A stretch of DNA of 64,000 nucleotides from Pseudomonas lurida (GCF_002563895.1 NZ_PDJB01000001.1:4199501-4263500), one strand, 5' to 3'. Positions 43,342 to 52,953 are shown, counted from the stretch's first letter. Program-made: numbers and translations. The notes: generated by a model not told the origin, from the sequence alone.

Positions 43342-44392
43342 GGCTATCAGCTGGCTGGGCGCCGTAGCGCATTCTTTAAGGGAAATATTGCTTCTTCTTT
43401 TGAACAATTTGTTGATGGGGGTTCAATTTATTTTCCTAGCAACTTGATCTTGCTAAGCGTTGCTTTAAATCTAGCTGTCGAAGTGGTTTTAGGTTGGCGA
43501 AAAAAAAACGCGACTGGCTTGGTAGTAGTGGCATTGGCAGTCCTAGAAAACCATCTCAGGCTGACGAATTAGATTGAAGATAAGAGGCCATGTGCGTCGA
43601 AAGAATCGAGGCGCCGGTCGACTCCTATTTAAGTCACCTCCAAAGTACTCGCCGGAATATGAACATTTTGGTAGCGTCGAGGGCTCGCTGCCGCTAACGC
43701 AAATGTGGTTCCTACTCCGCTTAAGACGGAAACCGCTTTTCTAAGGTGTTTTGCACTCGGTGAGTGCCTTTGGCTGACAGCCTCTCCACCGTAGCGTCTG
43801 CCACACACGTCTTGCTCAATTTTGCCAGCAGTATTTTTGCAAGGCAGCAATCGGGTTTGCTTAGAATTCGCACAAGCCAAAGAGCTTTCAGTGGTTTGGC
43901 CGAGCGGGCTAAAGTTATGAGAGAAGGTTATGTCCAATCCATTTCGGACGGATTTTCTCTCTCTAGAGCCTCGAGCGCCGAGCGTGGGGCAAAAATGGGG
44001 CAAACCGTACGCCAAACAATGCCATCCAATGCCAATTAGGCGTTTATGCAGCCTCATGTATTCGCGCATTACAGCCAGCAACCACGGGCTTTTCCCCCAA
44101 TACCCCCCACATACCCCTACACAATCGGGGTGTGAGCGATGCGACGTAGCGAGAGGCTGCTTACGACCCGAAGCGGCCGGTCGGCGCTGGCGTAGAACGG
44201 CCAATCGCTGACTATCGACACGCTGTAACAAACTCTTTAAATTCTCCTCAGAGTTGAGGGCCACAAACGATCGCGGTGCCCTCCAGAGTGCTCAATTTAA
44301 ATCTATAGCGGCATAATAGTTGCCTCGTCCGGAGTAGCTACTCGCACCACAGGGCTACCAAAACTCCCCCGCTCATCCATAAGGTAATTTGC
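43342..44392. other. Region of decayed or non-coding DNA
   Basis: No supported gene over about 1 kb. Open frames (43324-43572 plus, 43629-44264 minus) show no domain, no start signal and no plausible composition. The section around 43900-44110 contains a GTGGTTTGGCCGAGCGGG string resembling a tRNA 5' arm, but no cloverleaf. It may hold the remains of another integration event. Confidence 0.5.
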
Positions 44393-44504
44393 ATGTACCA
44401 CCGATATCTTTCAGCCATAGGGTTTTGCTTCATCCCTACTCTATCCATTCGCTGGAGAACCGCCACCTGAATCCATTGCCGAGTATCACGCGGCCCAGAA
44501 GGAC

Positions 44505-45191
44505 ATGGAAGACCTACAACGCGTTGTTACACGACTTCAGAACTTAGCGGCGCAGACGGACACTGATCCAGCGAAAGGAAGGGCAACTGTTGATGAGCTG
44601 ACGAAGGTCAGTGATCGTATGTACGCGCACCCAGATAATGCCATCGCCGCCGGACATGCCGTCGCTATGTACCAAAAGGCTAAGCTGTTGTTTGGAAAAA
44701 CACCCATAAAAGGCAACAAGACTATTTGTGAACTGTATGGCCAAGCCGCTGAGCGCGGGCTGATGGCGGGTGCGCTGGAGTATGCAAAGTGTGTTCGCTC
44801 TTTCCCAATGAGCGAGGAGTACACCCGGCGGTTGAAAATACTACAAATGGCGGTTGAGGGCCAAGATCCCTATTTGTCGGAATACCCATTGCTGACGGCA
44901 TTCCCGTATTGCTTCCCCAAGAACAAACCAAAGTTGCAACCAGGAGAAGACCCCGTTCAATGGGTCGTGGACAATGCGCGGCCCCAGGCCTTAAGCGCTG
45001 AGAATTTTCGTGCTGAAGGTTATTACACGTTGGCTCTGGGGGTGGCAGACGAGCAAACGAAAGAACTCGCGGCCGGGTTCCTGAAATTGGCTTTCGCTAA
45101 TGGGTGCCGAGAGGACTCGGTGCGAATTGCAAAGTACTTGGGCGTGACAGTGCCTCCGCTGCCTGCCAGAGCTACACCATCGGTGGATTAA
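44505..45191 (+). CDS. Unknown protein, probable lipoprotein with frameshifted N-terminus
   Basis: A 228-residue helical frame with repeat-like helices (AIAAGHAVAMYQKAKLLF; ICELYGQAAERGLMAGALEY) that recall Sel1/TPR repeats. The frame remains open upstream as GEPPPESIAEYHAAQKD. In another frame, MYHRYLSAIGFCFIPTL (ATG 44393 behind AAGG) looks like its signal peptide. One frameshift near 44440 would join them, so I think the true gene starts at 44393. No family recognised. Confidence 0.6.
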   Translation: MEDLQRVVTRLQNLAAQTDTDPAKGRATVDELTKVSDRMYAHPDNAIAAGHAVAMYQKAKLLFGKTPIKGNKTICELYGQAAERGLMAGALEYAKCVRSFPMSEEYTRRLKILQMAVEGQDPYLSEYPLLTAFPYCFPKNKPKLQPGEDPVQWVVDNARPQALSAENFRAEGYYTLALGVADEQTKELAAGFLKLAFANGCREDSVRIAKYLGVTVPPLPARATPSVD

Positions 45192-45313
45192 TTTGCATGG
45201 GCAATTATTTCAAGCGTCGTCTGCAAATTCGGATCTGCCGATGACGTCCGCTTTTGGCCGTATGCTGCCACTCCCGCTGAACGGCTCCCGGCACATGCGG
45301 TATAGAGCGCTTA

Positions 45314-45367
45314 AACGCCGATTTAACCAAGTGTGAGTTGTGAGGAAACCTGCTTCGGCGTTTTTTT
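45314..45367 (+). terminator. Terminator-like hairpin with long loop
   Basis: AACGCCGA / TCGGCGTT with a 33-base loop and a following T run of seven. It lies 120 bp after the preceding stop. Confidence 0.55.
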
Positions 45368-45372
45368 GGTTT

Positions 45373-45414
45373 TTGTGGCGAGCGGGCTCACGGCAAGAAG
45401 CTTGCTCGCCACAA
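45373..45414. repeat. REP palindrome between convergent genes
   Basis: TTGTGGCGAGC / GCTCGCCACAA inverted arms with the Pseudomonas REP core. A single REP pair between convergent genes is typical, in contrast to the 157-bp tandem array. Confidence 0.85.
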
Positions 45415-45428
45415 TCCGTGTAAATAGG

Positions 45429-46256
45429 TCAAGAACCTTGCGGCGTTTCACCTCGTGCCAGCCGCGAATTGATGTCATTGACGACACTCGGCAAGTCGAC
45501 AATAGTGTCGATCATGTAATGCGGGCGAGCGCCTTCGAACATTTTGCCAATACGGGTCCGTTCTGCCGCTAAATCTTCGACGGGTAACGCCTTGAATTGG
45601 TCGTAAGTCAGTCCCAGTGCATTGCCGGAACATGTCAGTGCCACCGTCCACATACCTGCGCTGCGGCCTTCAAGAATGCCAGGCCATGTGTCATCGACTT
45701 TAACGCATGTGGCAACATCGCTGATCCCCAGTGCAATCACGTTAGCCAGCGCCTGTGCCGGGAAAGGCCGACCGTTGGGCACGTCGTCAGTCGCGACCAC
45801 GTGGTCGGCGACGTACCCGTTCTGCCGAGCCAACTCAACCACTTTTTCCATCACAATGGCCGGGTAACCCGAGCAGGAGCCTATTTTAATACCTTGGTCA
45901 CGCAAGGCATTGATGGTCTCCAAGGCTCCAGGAATCAGCGCGGAGTGAAGGGCGATTTTCTCGATTTGCAAGGGCATGAAACGTTCGTACAGTGCAGTGA
46001 CATCATCATCGGTTGGCAAGCGATCAAACGCAGCACGATAGCGCTCGGCGATCTGTGGTTGATTGCACAGCGTGCGGATGTGATCCCACTTGCCCATGCC
46101 CATAGGGCCTCGTGCCTCTTCAAGAGAAACCGCTACGCCGAACTCTGCGAAAGCCTCTACGAAAATCTGGGTTGGGGCGAAAGAGCCGAAGTCAACCACA
46201 GTGCCAGCCCAGTCGAGAACCAAGGCTTGTACATGAGAGGGTTGCTGATAGTTCAT
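45429..46256 (-). CDS. phnX: Phosphonoacetaldehyde hydrolase
   Basis: A 275-residue HAD-superfamily enzyme that cleaves phosphonoacetaldehyde to acetaldehyde and phosphate. The nucleophile Asp15 lies in LDWAGTVVD and the Schiff-base lysine in MGMGKWDHI (Lys56), both exact family marks; SCSGYPA is the next HAD motif. It is the last gene of a minus-strand group containing a LysR regulator, an OPA-type transporter and an Fe-alcohol dehydrogenase. No PhnW aminotransferase is present, so the aldehyde must come from another source. Confidence 0.93.
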   Translation of the reverse strand: MNYQQPSHVQALVLDWAGTVVDFGSFAPTQIFVEAFAEFGVAVSLEEARGPMGMGKWDHIRTLCNQPQIAERYRAAFDRLPTDDDVTALYERFMPLQIEKIALHSALIPGALETINALRDQGIKIGSCSGYPAIVMEKVVELARQNGYVADHVVATDDVPNGRPFPAQALANVIALGISDVATCVKVDDTWPGILEGRSAGMWTVALTCSGNALGLTYDQFKALPVEDLAAERTRIGKMFEGARPHYMIDTIVDLPSVVNDINSRLARGETPQGS

Positions 46257-46342
46257 GGTAAATCTCCAATTTTATGTATGGGATGACCGTCCCTCTCGTC
46301 AACGAGAAGTAGGCTGTTCGAATGTTTTAACGCGTGACAGAA

Positions 46343-47215
46343 TCAAATTTCTGGCGTTGGGCTTGAGTCGAATAATTCCGCAATCATTGGCCGGTTTCTG
46401 CGAATACCCAGACAACACAAGTGGTAGTCGATGGAAAACGGGTGATTTACAAACGTGATCGGTTTTGTCCCTGGCGTTTGGGCGTACTCGACGGCAGACA
46501 CAAAACCGATGCCGATGCCCTTTGCAATGGCATGAACGATGGCTTCTCGACTATTAAGCTGCATAACGCAATTCAACGAGACATCAAGGCGCTTACAACT
46601 TTCTTCTACCAATTGCCGAGTCCGCGAGCTTTTCTCCCGCATCACCCATTTCTCTTGGCTGATTTGCTCGACGTGCACTTCTGCTTGGCTTACCCAAGGA
46701 TGGTCCTCAAGCACAACAGCAATAATTGGATAGCGACGGTACAGCTGCGTATCAAAGCGCTGGTCGAATTCAGACAGCGCCAGGATTGCAACATCGATGT
46801 CGAAGTTGAACAGCCGGTCCAGCGTCTCCTTTTCTGCGGAAAAAGAAGTTTCAAGCTCGATATCTGGATGACGCTGCATCAATTCGTACGTCAGGTTCAT
46901 CGCAATGGGCGGTGACACCGCGCCCAGACGCAACATCCCTGTTTTGTGTTGCTTGAAACTTTGCAGAAGTTGCACGGCCTCATCCTCTTGCCCAAACAGT
47001 CCTTGAGTGATCGCATAGAGTTTGTGCCCTGCGGCACTCATTTCGATGAAGCGGCCGCGGCGGTGGAACAGTTCCACGCAGAACTTTTTTTCCAGTGCGT
47101 TGACTTGCTCACTCACCGTCGGCTGGCCAACGCTGAGGTACTCGGCAGCAAGGGTAAAACTGCCGGTCTTCGCGACAGCGTGAAAAGAACGTAACCACTT
47201 ATGATACTGGTACAT
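46343..47215 (-). CDS. LysR-type regulator of the phosphonate module
   Basis: A 290-residue LysR protein with a full winged helix (FHAVAKTGSFTLAAEYLSVGQPTVSEQV) and effector domain. The order in the minus-strand group is dehydrogenase, transporter, this regulator, phnX. Sitting inside a presumed operon is unusual for LysR; it could be cotranscribed and autoregulated, with a phosphonate or phosphonoacetaldehyde as inducer. The gene is 86 bp upstream of phnX and 54 bp after the transporter gene. Confidence 0.88.
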   Translation of the reverse strand: MYQYHKWLRSFHAVAKTGSFTLAAEYLSVGQPTVSEQVNALEKKFCVELFHRRGRFIEMSAAGHKLYAITQGLFGQEDEAVQLLQSFKQHKTGMLRLGAVSPPIAMNLTYELMQRHPDIELETSFSAEKETLDRLFNFDIDVAILALSEFDQRFDTQLYRRYPIIAVVLEDHPWVSQAEVHVEQISQEKWVMREKSSRTRQLVEESCKRLDVSLNCVMQLNSREAIVHAIAKGIGIGFVSAVEYAQTPGTKPITFVNHPFSIDYHLCCLGIRRNRPMIAELFDSSPTPEI

Positions 47216-47269
47216 AAAAGTTCCTGTGCCTAAGCCGCGAACGTTGGATCAAACCGCACTCACCTACGC

Positions 47270-48565
47270 TTAGCGTCTTATGAACAGCGCGACTGCCGCA
47301 CTGCAAACACACGCCGAAGTCACCACGATGAAGATCAACGATGTATTGCCGGTACTGTCGAGCATACTGCCGATCAGCGGTTCTGCCAGACCCGCGAACA
47401 GATAGGATGAGAAGTTCATCACGCCTGTCGCTGTACCAGCACGCTTAGCGCCAACTAGGTCAGGGCATAGCGCCCAAAAACTCGATGCTGGGCCATAGAC
47501 GAAAAATCCGCACAGGAACAATGCAATGAGGCCCATTGGGCTGTGAGGCGCCAGCGTCCACATCCACAGACTGGTTGCAGCGCCCAGCGCCATGTAAAGC
47601 ATGATCGCCAGGTAGCGTTTGGAACCGAACAATTTGTCCGAGATCCAGCCATTGCTTAGAGCTCCGATGGCCATGCCAACTGGCAACGCAACGGTGATCC
47701 ACTTGGGATCAATCATGCTGTCGCCGCTTTTCCAGTTCGCGCCCAGGAAATGCACGGGTACCCAGACGATTAAGCCGTAGCGAGCGGCGTTTTGAAAACC
47801 TAGGGACACCGCTGCGATGATCAATCGAACGTTCTTCAAAACCGCTTTATAGCGCTGAGCAGAAGTCTCTTCTTCACCGTGGGCTACTTCGTGATTTTTG
47901 TCCTCCGCGTTGGCCACCCCCGTATCGGCAAGGGGTTCAAACCCCATGTCCTGCGGGCGTTCGCGTGCAACCAGATAGAAGATAATGCCCCCCGCCAGCA
48001 TCAGCAGTACGGGCAGGCGGAATATCCAGCGCCACTCTAGGTGCATCACTTCGAGCACCACAATTGAGGTCACATAAGACAACACCGAGGCACTGCCAGC
48101 GGCGAACACGTACAAGCCATACACCTTGCCGCGCTCACCTGCGCTCCACCAGTTGGAGATCAGCCGGCTACCCGGTGCCCATCCCAGAGCCTGGAAATAA
48201 CCGTTGATTCCCCAAGGCAGGATCAGTGCGGCAAAGTTGCTGGCAAAACTGGTCAACCAGTTGGCTGCGCAGGAGAGTACAGCGCCGGCCGTCATGATTC
48301 GGCGGCCACCATATTTATCCGCAAGATTGCCGTTGATGGCCTGGCCTATGGCATACGCCCAAAGCATGGCGGCCGAGGCCCATCCAAGATGTTCTTTGGT
48401 GAAACCGAATTCAGCTTGAATACCCGGGATGGCGAAACCGAACGTTTGCCGACCCGTATAGAAAAACAAATAACAAAACATTGCGGCCAGTAGCATTCGC
48501 CATTGGGCCGCGCGGAACGAGGCAGTGTTTGCGGAAAGAACAGGCATGGTTTGGGCACGATTCAT
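47270..48565 (-). CDS. MFS transporter, organophosphate (OPA) type
   Basis: A 431-residue, twelve-helix transporter. ATG 48565 follows AAGGAAAAG. The helix 1-2 region FYTGRQTFGFAIPGIQ and AIGQAINGNLADKYGGRRIM are typical of the OPA branch (GlpT, UhpT), which carries organic phosphates. In this operon it probably imports a phosphonate such as 2-aminoethylphosphonate or hydroxyethylphosphonate, an alternative to the ABC system PhnCDE, which is not present here. Confidence 0.88.
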   Translation of the reverse strand: MNRAQTMPVLSANTASFRAAQWRMLLAAMFCYLFFYTGRQTFGFAIPGIQAEFGFTKEHLGWASAAMLWAYAIGQAINGNLADKYGGRRIMTAGAVLSCAANWLTSFASNFAALILPWGINGYFQALGWAPGSRLISNWWSAGERGKVYGLYVFAAGSASVLSYVTSIVVLEVMHLEWRWIFRLPVLLMLAGGIIFYLVARERPQDMGFEPLADTGVANAEDKNHEVAHGEEETSAQRYKAVLKNVRLIIAAVSLGFQNAARYGLIVWVPVHFLGANWKSGDSMIDPKWITVALPVGMAIGALSNGWISDKLFGSKRYLAIMLYMALGAATSLWMWTLAPHSPMGLIALFLCGFFVYGPASSFWALCPDLVGAKRAGTATGVMNFSSYLFAGLAEPLIGSMLDSTGNTSLIFIVVTSACVCSAAVALFIRR

Positions 48566-48680
48566 GATCTTTTCCTTATTATTGTTCGGTCCAGCCGATT
48601 GACGTCGGTGGATGGCACCTTTGGTGCAGTAGGAAATCATCGCGGCGAGTGTTCCTGCCGGCAGTGGGTATCAATGCTTG

Positions 48681-49772
48681 CTAAGCAACCAGGGAGCCAA
48701 TGAAATTCTTACCTCGTGCGCCCTGCATGGCGAAATTGATCATCTGTTCCGCCTGCTCAACAGTGACGCCGTAATCCGAAAACTCAGTTTTCACGTTCAG
48801 GCTATGCAGGAAGTTACGCAACTGATCCTGTGCTTTGATCAAGTCGTTACCGAATATTCGCTGAAGTGTCCGGTCGCGTGCCTCGTTATGCCCCCACGCG
48901 AGGCCGAGCACCAGTGGCAGAGTGAACGAGCAGGCGATGCCATGCGGCAAACCGTATTGGAGTGTCATTTCATAGGAGATGGAATGCGCAAGGGCAGTCT
49001 TTGTATTGGAAAAAGCCAGACCGGCCTTGAGCGCAGCCAACGCCATGCGCGAACGCAGTTCCTCATTTGAAAGATCACGCTGCAGCAATGGCAGGCATTC
49101 CAAAATATCTACGATGGCGGAGATGGCGAATGTATCCGAAATCGGGTTGGCGTTGACGTTCCATACCGATTCGAGGGCATGCGACAAGGCATCCAATCCC
49201 GTCGAAACTGTGACACTACCCGGCACCGTCAGCATCAGCTGAGGGTCGATAATGGCGACTTTTGGCCAGGTGCACTCAAGGTGCAGCGAATACTTTTTGT
49301 GACTAGCCGAATCCCAGATCGTCGCCCAAGGCGTAACTTCACTACCGGTGCCCGCCGTTGTAGGAGCAGCGATCAGTAATTTGCTGCGTGACGGTACAAA
49401 GGGTTTGCCTGTCGCCAACAGGGCGAGCAACTCATCGAAACGCCCCGATTCAGTTCCGACGATCAGTGCCTTGGCCGTGTCAATGGCGCTGCCCCCCCCG
49501 ACGGCGATCACCGTATGACAGTCACCCGCCTGCTGCCAAAAACGTTCATAGGTATCTCGCAACTGGGCCACGTCCGGATTGGGTTGGACATCCTCGACTA
49601 CATATATTAAACGGTCGCCCAGCAGATCCTGGATACGCTCAATAAGCCCCAATTCGCGTGCCTCAGGAAAGGTCACCAGAGCCACTTTCTGATTCTCTGT
49701 GACGTCGGCAAGTTGGAGCAGGCTGCCCCAGCCGAAACGTGTATCAACTGGGTTATGGAATCGAGTATTCAT
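48681..49772 (-). CDS. Iron-containing alcohol dehydrogenase, phosphonate-associated (PhpC-like)
   Basis: A 363-residue group III alcohol dehydrogenase. The NAD-binding loop is AVGGGSAIDTAKAL, and metal ligands lie in DALSHALES and ISYEMTLQYGLPHGIA. Relatives in phosphonate pathways (PhpC, phosphonoacetaldehyde reductase) interconvert phosphonoacetaldehyde and 2-hydroxyethylphosphonate. With PhnX present and PhnW absent, oxidation of hydroxyethylphosphonate to phosphonoacetaldehyde is the simplest role here. It is the first gene of the group. Confidence 0.83.
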   Translation of the reverse strand: MNTRFHNPVDTRFGWGSLLQLADVTENQKVALVTFPEARELGLIERIQDLLGDRLIYVVEDVQPNPDVAQLRDTYERFWQQAGDCHTVIAVGGGSAIDTAKALIVGTESGRFDELLALLATGKPFVPSRSKLLIAAPTTAGTGSEVTPWATIWDSASHKKYSLHLECTWPKVAIIDPQLMLTVPGSVTVSTGLDALSHALESVWNVNANPISDTFAISAIVDILECLPLLQRDLSNEELRSRMALAALKAGLAFSNTKTALAHSISYEMTLQYGLPHGIACSFTLPLVLGLAWGHNEARDRTLQRIFGNDLIKAQDQLRNFLHSLNVKTEFSDYGVTVEQAEQMINFAMQGARGKNFIGSLVA

Positions 49773-50384
49773 GGCTAATCCTAGTTTTTGTTGTAGGTGG
49801 CCCCATACTCAGGCGATTGTAACAAAGGCTCAAATCGATAATTCGAAGGCTTCAATCGGCTGAACCGATAAAAGGCCTGCACAGAAGACCGCTTCAATGG
49901 TGCCTGCCGTGTTGAATGGCACTGCGTAGACGGCCTGACACCAAGTTTGAGGCGGCTTACCTGGCCAACTCCAAAGCGCCAGCGCCGACCAATGCGAATA
50001 TGGTTCGGATCGATAAATGCCGTTCGAGAGCGGCTCTGATAGGTACAAAGACGGAAGTGATTTCGGGGAATGAAAAGCCGGGGCGATTCGTGGCTAGTGG
50101 CTAATGCCCTACAGACATGGGCGAGAACCAGCGCACGCAGCTAATACGTCGGTTTTCCAAGCTAGCTAGATCAACACCAGGATTGATTGACAGCTACCTA
50201 GCTTGAACTAAGCACGAATGATCCGCGGGTATGACGAGTTGGAAGACCGCTTCTGGCCGTTATTTGCCCCTCCCATCATCCAAGCCGTAGGTCCTCCTAT
50301 GGGTAGCGGGTAGACTCGATTAGTCTGAGAAAGCTTTATCGGCAATATCAGTTTCTTTGCGGTCACCATCCTTTCAATTTGCCA
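49773..50384. other. Region between the phosphonate module and the conjugation genes
   Basis: No supported gene. It must contain the promoter of the minus-strand phosphonate group and that of the plus-strand conjugation operon. Short frames in both directions lack ribosome sites and domains. Confidence 0.55.
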
Positions 50385-50416
50385 CCTTGTTCCCCCGTTT
50401 GCGTGAGGAAACAAGG
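50385..50416 (+). promoter_or_regulatory. Hairpin immediately before the pilL start codon
   Basis: CCTTGTTCC (50385-50393) pairs with GGAAACAAGG (50407-50416), one bulge, ending at the A of ATG 50417. The ribosome site (GAGGAAACAAGG) is inside the 3' arm. Confidence 0.5.
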
Positions 50417-51004
50417 ATGCTCTACCAACTGAATCGACCGTTGAATGCCGCTACACTGTCCGCTTTGCCGCTAGCGGTAGTCTTGCTTTCAGGCTGTATG
50501 TCGTCTCCCGGATCGGTCGAGCCTGAACCGGTAACGGAGCCTGCCCATATTGCTCGGCCTTTGAGTAACGCTAAGGCTTTCGTACATGCGGAACTCTCAT
50601 CGGCTATTCGTTATGGTCGCTACACCCTTGCCAATACGTCGCCCAGGGCAGAGCAAATCGATCTGCTGACCCAAGTGATCGACATCCAAATACCTGATGG
50701 ACTTGCTCCTACGGTCCGGGATGCATTGGCGTACGTGGTGCGCCATTCGGGGTACCAGTTGTGCCCGACAAATGATGATGTGCAGTCGCTGTACATGCAT
50801 CCCCTCCCGGCCTCGCATTACCGCCTGGGCCCAATCTCATTACGCAACGCGCTAGTGACGTTGGCAGGTGTTGCCTGGCAGCCAGTTATTGATGAAAAGA
50901 CGCGAACCATTTGCTTTGAAACCCGCAGTCCTTATGAGCTCGCGTGGAATGTTGGCTCTGTAAGCAAGACCACAGACAGTAAGACGCGTACGGGAGGTGA
51001 GTGA
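50417..51004 (+). CDS. pilL: PilL N-terminal-type ICE lipoprotein (TIGR03748 family)
   Basis: A 195-residue protein. The signal peptide ends in LSGC, a lipobox. The mature part matches the conserved PilL_1 region of PFGI/PAPI-type ICEs (FVHAELSSAIRYGRYTLANT, TVRDALAYVVRHSGYQLCP, LPASHYRLGPISLRNALVTLAG, AWQPVIDEKTRTICFE). It lies in the envelope and belongs to the type IV-pilus-like part of the conjugation machine. A hairpin covers its ribosome site. ATG 50417 is used instead of 50357. It overlaps the next gene by one base (TGATG). Confidence 0.85.
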   Translation: MLYQLNRPLNAATLSALPLAVVLLSGCMSSPGSVEPEPVTEPAHIARPLSNAKAFVHAELSSAIRYGRYTLANTSPRAEQIDLLTQVIDIQIPDGLAPTVRDALAYVVRHSGYQLCPTNDDVQSLYMHPLPASHYRLGPISLRNALVTLAGVAWQPVIDEKTRTICFETRSPYELAWNVGSVSKTTDSKTRTGGE

Positions 51005-51672
51005 TGAATCGCCGCTCTCTCCTGCCCGCTCTACAAAACGGAACACTGGTGCTGCTAACAGGTGCAGCGTTTTTCCTGGGTGCGCAGCTATCCGCGCGCT
51101 CCTCAGCCATGAAGCAAACGCCTTCAAGCGATCAATTTGAAAGCACTCAGCAGCGTCTCAAAGAGGTGAACGCCAAGCTTGAGACCTTGGAGCAAATGGG
51201 CTTCGTGACTGAGGCGACTTTTCGGATCCGTGAGCTCACCCTTCAGGAGCAGCTTAATGTACTGAATCGGACCAATGAGCAATCTGCTGATGTTCAAGAA
51301 CTGCAGCGTGACTTGGGTGACCTTGCGGAGCAAGTGCAGCTTTTTGATAACCGACTGCAGGCGCTGAAAAACGCCATCGACAGCCTACCTCCTATCACTG
51401 CATCGCCGGCAGCCGCCTCCACTCCACGCCCTTCTCAGCCAAAGGCCTTGGCCAACAAACCCACCGCGCTGCCCTTCAACATACTTGGTGTCGAGTCGCG
51501 CGGAGGTGTGATGTTTTTGGCGGTGGCGGCCACAGATCTGACTCGCCTGGATGATGTGGAGTTACTGCGTCTTACTGGCTCATACCTGGGCTGGAGGCTA
51601 GACGCACTCCTGCTTGATACCGCTCGTTTCAGACGGCCTGATGGCTCCTCGCACAACGTGACGATCAATTAG
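51004..51672 (+). CDS. ICE envelope coiled-coil protein, unknown function
   Basis: A 222-residue protein. One N-terminal membrane segment (GTLVLLTGAAFFLGAQLSA) is followed by about 80 residues of coiled coil (FESTQQRLKEVNAKLETLEQ ...), a Pro/Ala-rich linker and a C-terminal small domain with NILGVESRGGVMFLAV. The layout suggests a bitopic protein reaching into the periplasm. It occupies the place of a conserved ICE gene between pilL and the PFL_4693-type gene; I recognise no more than that. Confidence 0.75.
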   Translation: MNRRSLLPALQNGTLVLLTGAAFFLGAQLSARSSAMKQTPSSDQFESTQQRLKEVNAKLETLEQMGFVTEATFRIRELTLQEQLNVLNRTNEQSADVQELQRDLGDLAEQVQLFDNRLQALKNAIDSLPPITASPAAASTPRPSQPKALANKPTALPFNILGVESRGGVMFLAVAATDLTRLDDVELLRLTGSYLGWRLDALLLDTARFRRPDGSSHNVTIN

Positions 51673-51682
51673 GAGATCTGCG

Positions 51683-52408
51683 ATGAAGCAAAGGTATTTG
51701 GTAATCGCGCTGAGTGGCCTGTGCATTTCAGATTGGTCTGAGGCCTATGCGCAAGACCAGGAGTCAGTCATTGAAAACACTCGTACCCAGGGCCAGCTCA
51801 CCTCCCCATTGGAACAATCAAAAGCCAGTGAATGGGGACTTAAGGCGCAAGAGTGGCAGCGTTACCGCGAGCTGATGGAAGGGCCACTGGGCGTCTACTC
51901 GCCCGGTATTGACCCCCTGACTGCGTTGGGCCTGGAGGCACGCGATAGCGAAGAGCAGAAGCGCTATACAGAGATGCAAGCGCATGCCGAGTACCGCCGA
52001 GTTACAAAGCTGTTTGCTTACCAGAATGCCTACGACGAGGCCTTCGCGCGGCTTTACCCCAACCTGCTATCCGTAAACTTGATAGGTGCCGACAACATAC
52101 CCCAGTCCTCTCCTGTCACGACACAGGCCAGATTGATGGTCTTTGTTTCGATCGACTGCAAGGGATGCGTAGAGCGGGTTATACGACTTCAAAATTCAAA
52201 TCACCACTTTGATCTTTACTTGGTGGGGGCACGAGGCAACGACGAGCTCATTCGAGGTTGGGCCAACAAAGCAGGCATTGACCCGAAGAAAGTGCGAAGC
52301 CGCGACATCACCCTGAATCACGACGGTGGCCGATGGGCCAGCCTAGGTGACGGAGAGTCATTCCCAGCAGTGATGCGACAGGTCAATGGTCAATGGCAGC
52401 GGCATTGA
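51683..52408 (+). CDS. ICE protein of the PFL_4693 family (TIGR03759-like)
   Basis: A 241-residue secreted protein with signal peptide MKQRYLVIALSGLCISDWSEAYA. It has a C-x-x-C pair in SIDCKGCVERVI, which resembles a thioredoxin-like site, and LVGARGNDELIRGWANKAGI and DGGRWASLGDGESFPAVM near the end, as in the family. It is periplasmic, probably involved in the pilus or in envelope disulfides. ATG lies behind GGAGATCTGCG. It overlaps the next gene by 16 bp. Confidence 0.8.
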   Translation: MKQRYLVIALSGLCISDWSEAYAQDQESVIENTRTQGQLTSPLEQSKASEWGLKAQEWQRYRELMEGPLGVYSPGIDPLTALGLEARDSEEQKRYTEMQAHAEYRRVTKLFAYQNAYDEAFARLYPNLLSVNLIGADNIPQSSPVTTQARLMVFVSIDCKGCVERVIRLQNSNHHFDLYLVGARGNDELIRGWANKAGIDPKKVRSRDITLNHDGGRWASLGDGESFPAVMRQVNGQWQRH

Positions 52409-52953
52409 TCGTCGCTGGCATGTTTCTGACAGGAGGGCTGGCAGCAGTAAGCGCCTCAGCTTACGAAGGTCCGCCACCGGCTTATCAGTTGGCAACGCAT
52501 CGCACGGGCGTTCCGGCAGAGGTGCTTTACGCACTGGCGCTTCAGGAAAGCGGTACAGCGTTGCGAGGCCAATTGATTCCCTGGCCCTGGACCTTAAACG
52601 TCGCCGGCAAGCCTTATCGCTTTTCACGTCGCGAGACGGCTTGCAGCGCACTACTTCAAGCCATACGCGATGTAGGTACTAAGGCAGTAGACGTTGGGCT
52701 GGGCCAAATCAATATTGGCTGGAACGGCGAACGTTTTCTCCAGCCGTGCGAAGCCCTGGATCCGTATCGCAATTTGGCGGTGGCTACCGCCCTACTCCGA
52801 GAGCACAAAACCGCAGAAAACGACTGGGTAACGGCCGCGGGACGCTATCACCGCCCGGCGGGCGGTGTACCCGCAGCACGCTATCGAAAGTCATTCGCTC
52901 AACACCTCTCTCGTATCACCCACCCATCACTTCAAGGACCGAAGACGCCATGA
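52393..52953 (+). CDS. ICE lytic transglycosylase (PFL_4694-type)
   Basis: A 186-residue exported enzyme. The signal-like N-terminus (about 1-23) precedes an SLT domain with catalytic Glu52 in YALALQESG and the GLGQINIGWN motif. It opens peptidoglycan for the conjugation apparatus, as VirB1 does in type IV systems. It overlaps both neighbours, which is consistent with one operon. Confidence 0.87.
   Translation: MAAALIVAGMFLTGGLAAVSASAYEGPPPAYQLATHRTGVPAEVLYALALQESGTALRGQLIPWPWTLNVAGKPYRFSRRETACSALLQAIRDVGTKAVDVGLGQINIGWNGERFLQPCEALDPYRNLAVATALLREHKTAENDWVTAAGRYHRPAGGVPAARYRKSFAQHLSRITHPSLQGPKTP

Noticed and set aside
43324-43572. 82-codon plus-strand frame after the autotransporter
   Set aside because: It begins inside the hairpin and has no recognisable content.
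43860-43930. tRNA-Ser/Leu-like 5' string
   Set aside because: GGCCGAGCGGGCTAAAG looks like a D arm but no anticodon or T arm and no matching acceptor follow.
43629-44264. 211-codon minus-strand frame
   Set aside because: No domain, no ribosome site and unusual composition; likely non-coding.
49773-50384. Small frames between the phosphonate and transfer modules
   Set aside because: No ribosome sites, no domains; contains presumed divergent promoters only.
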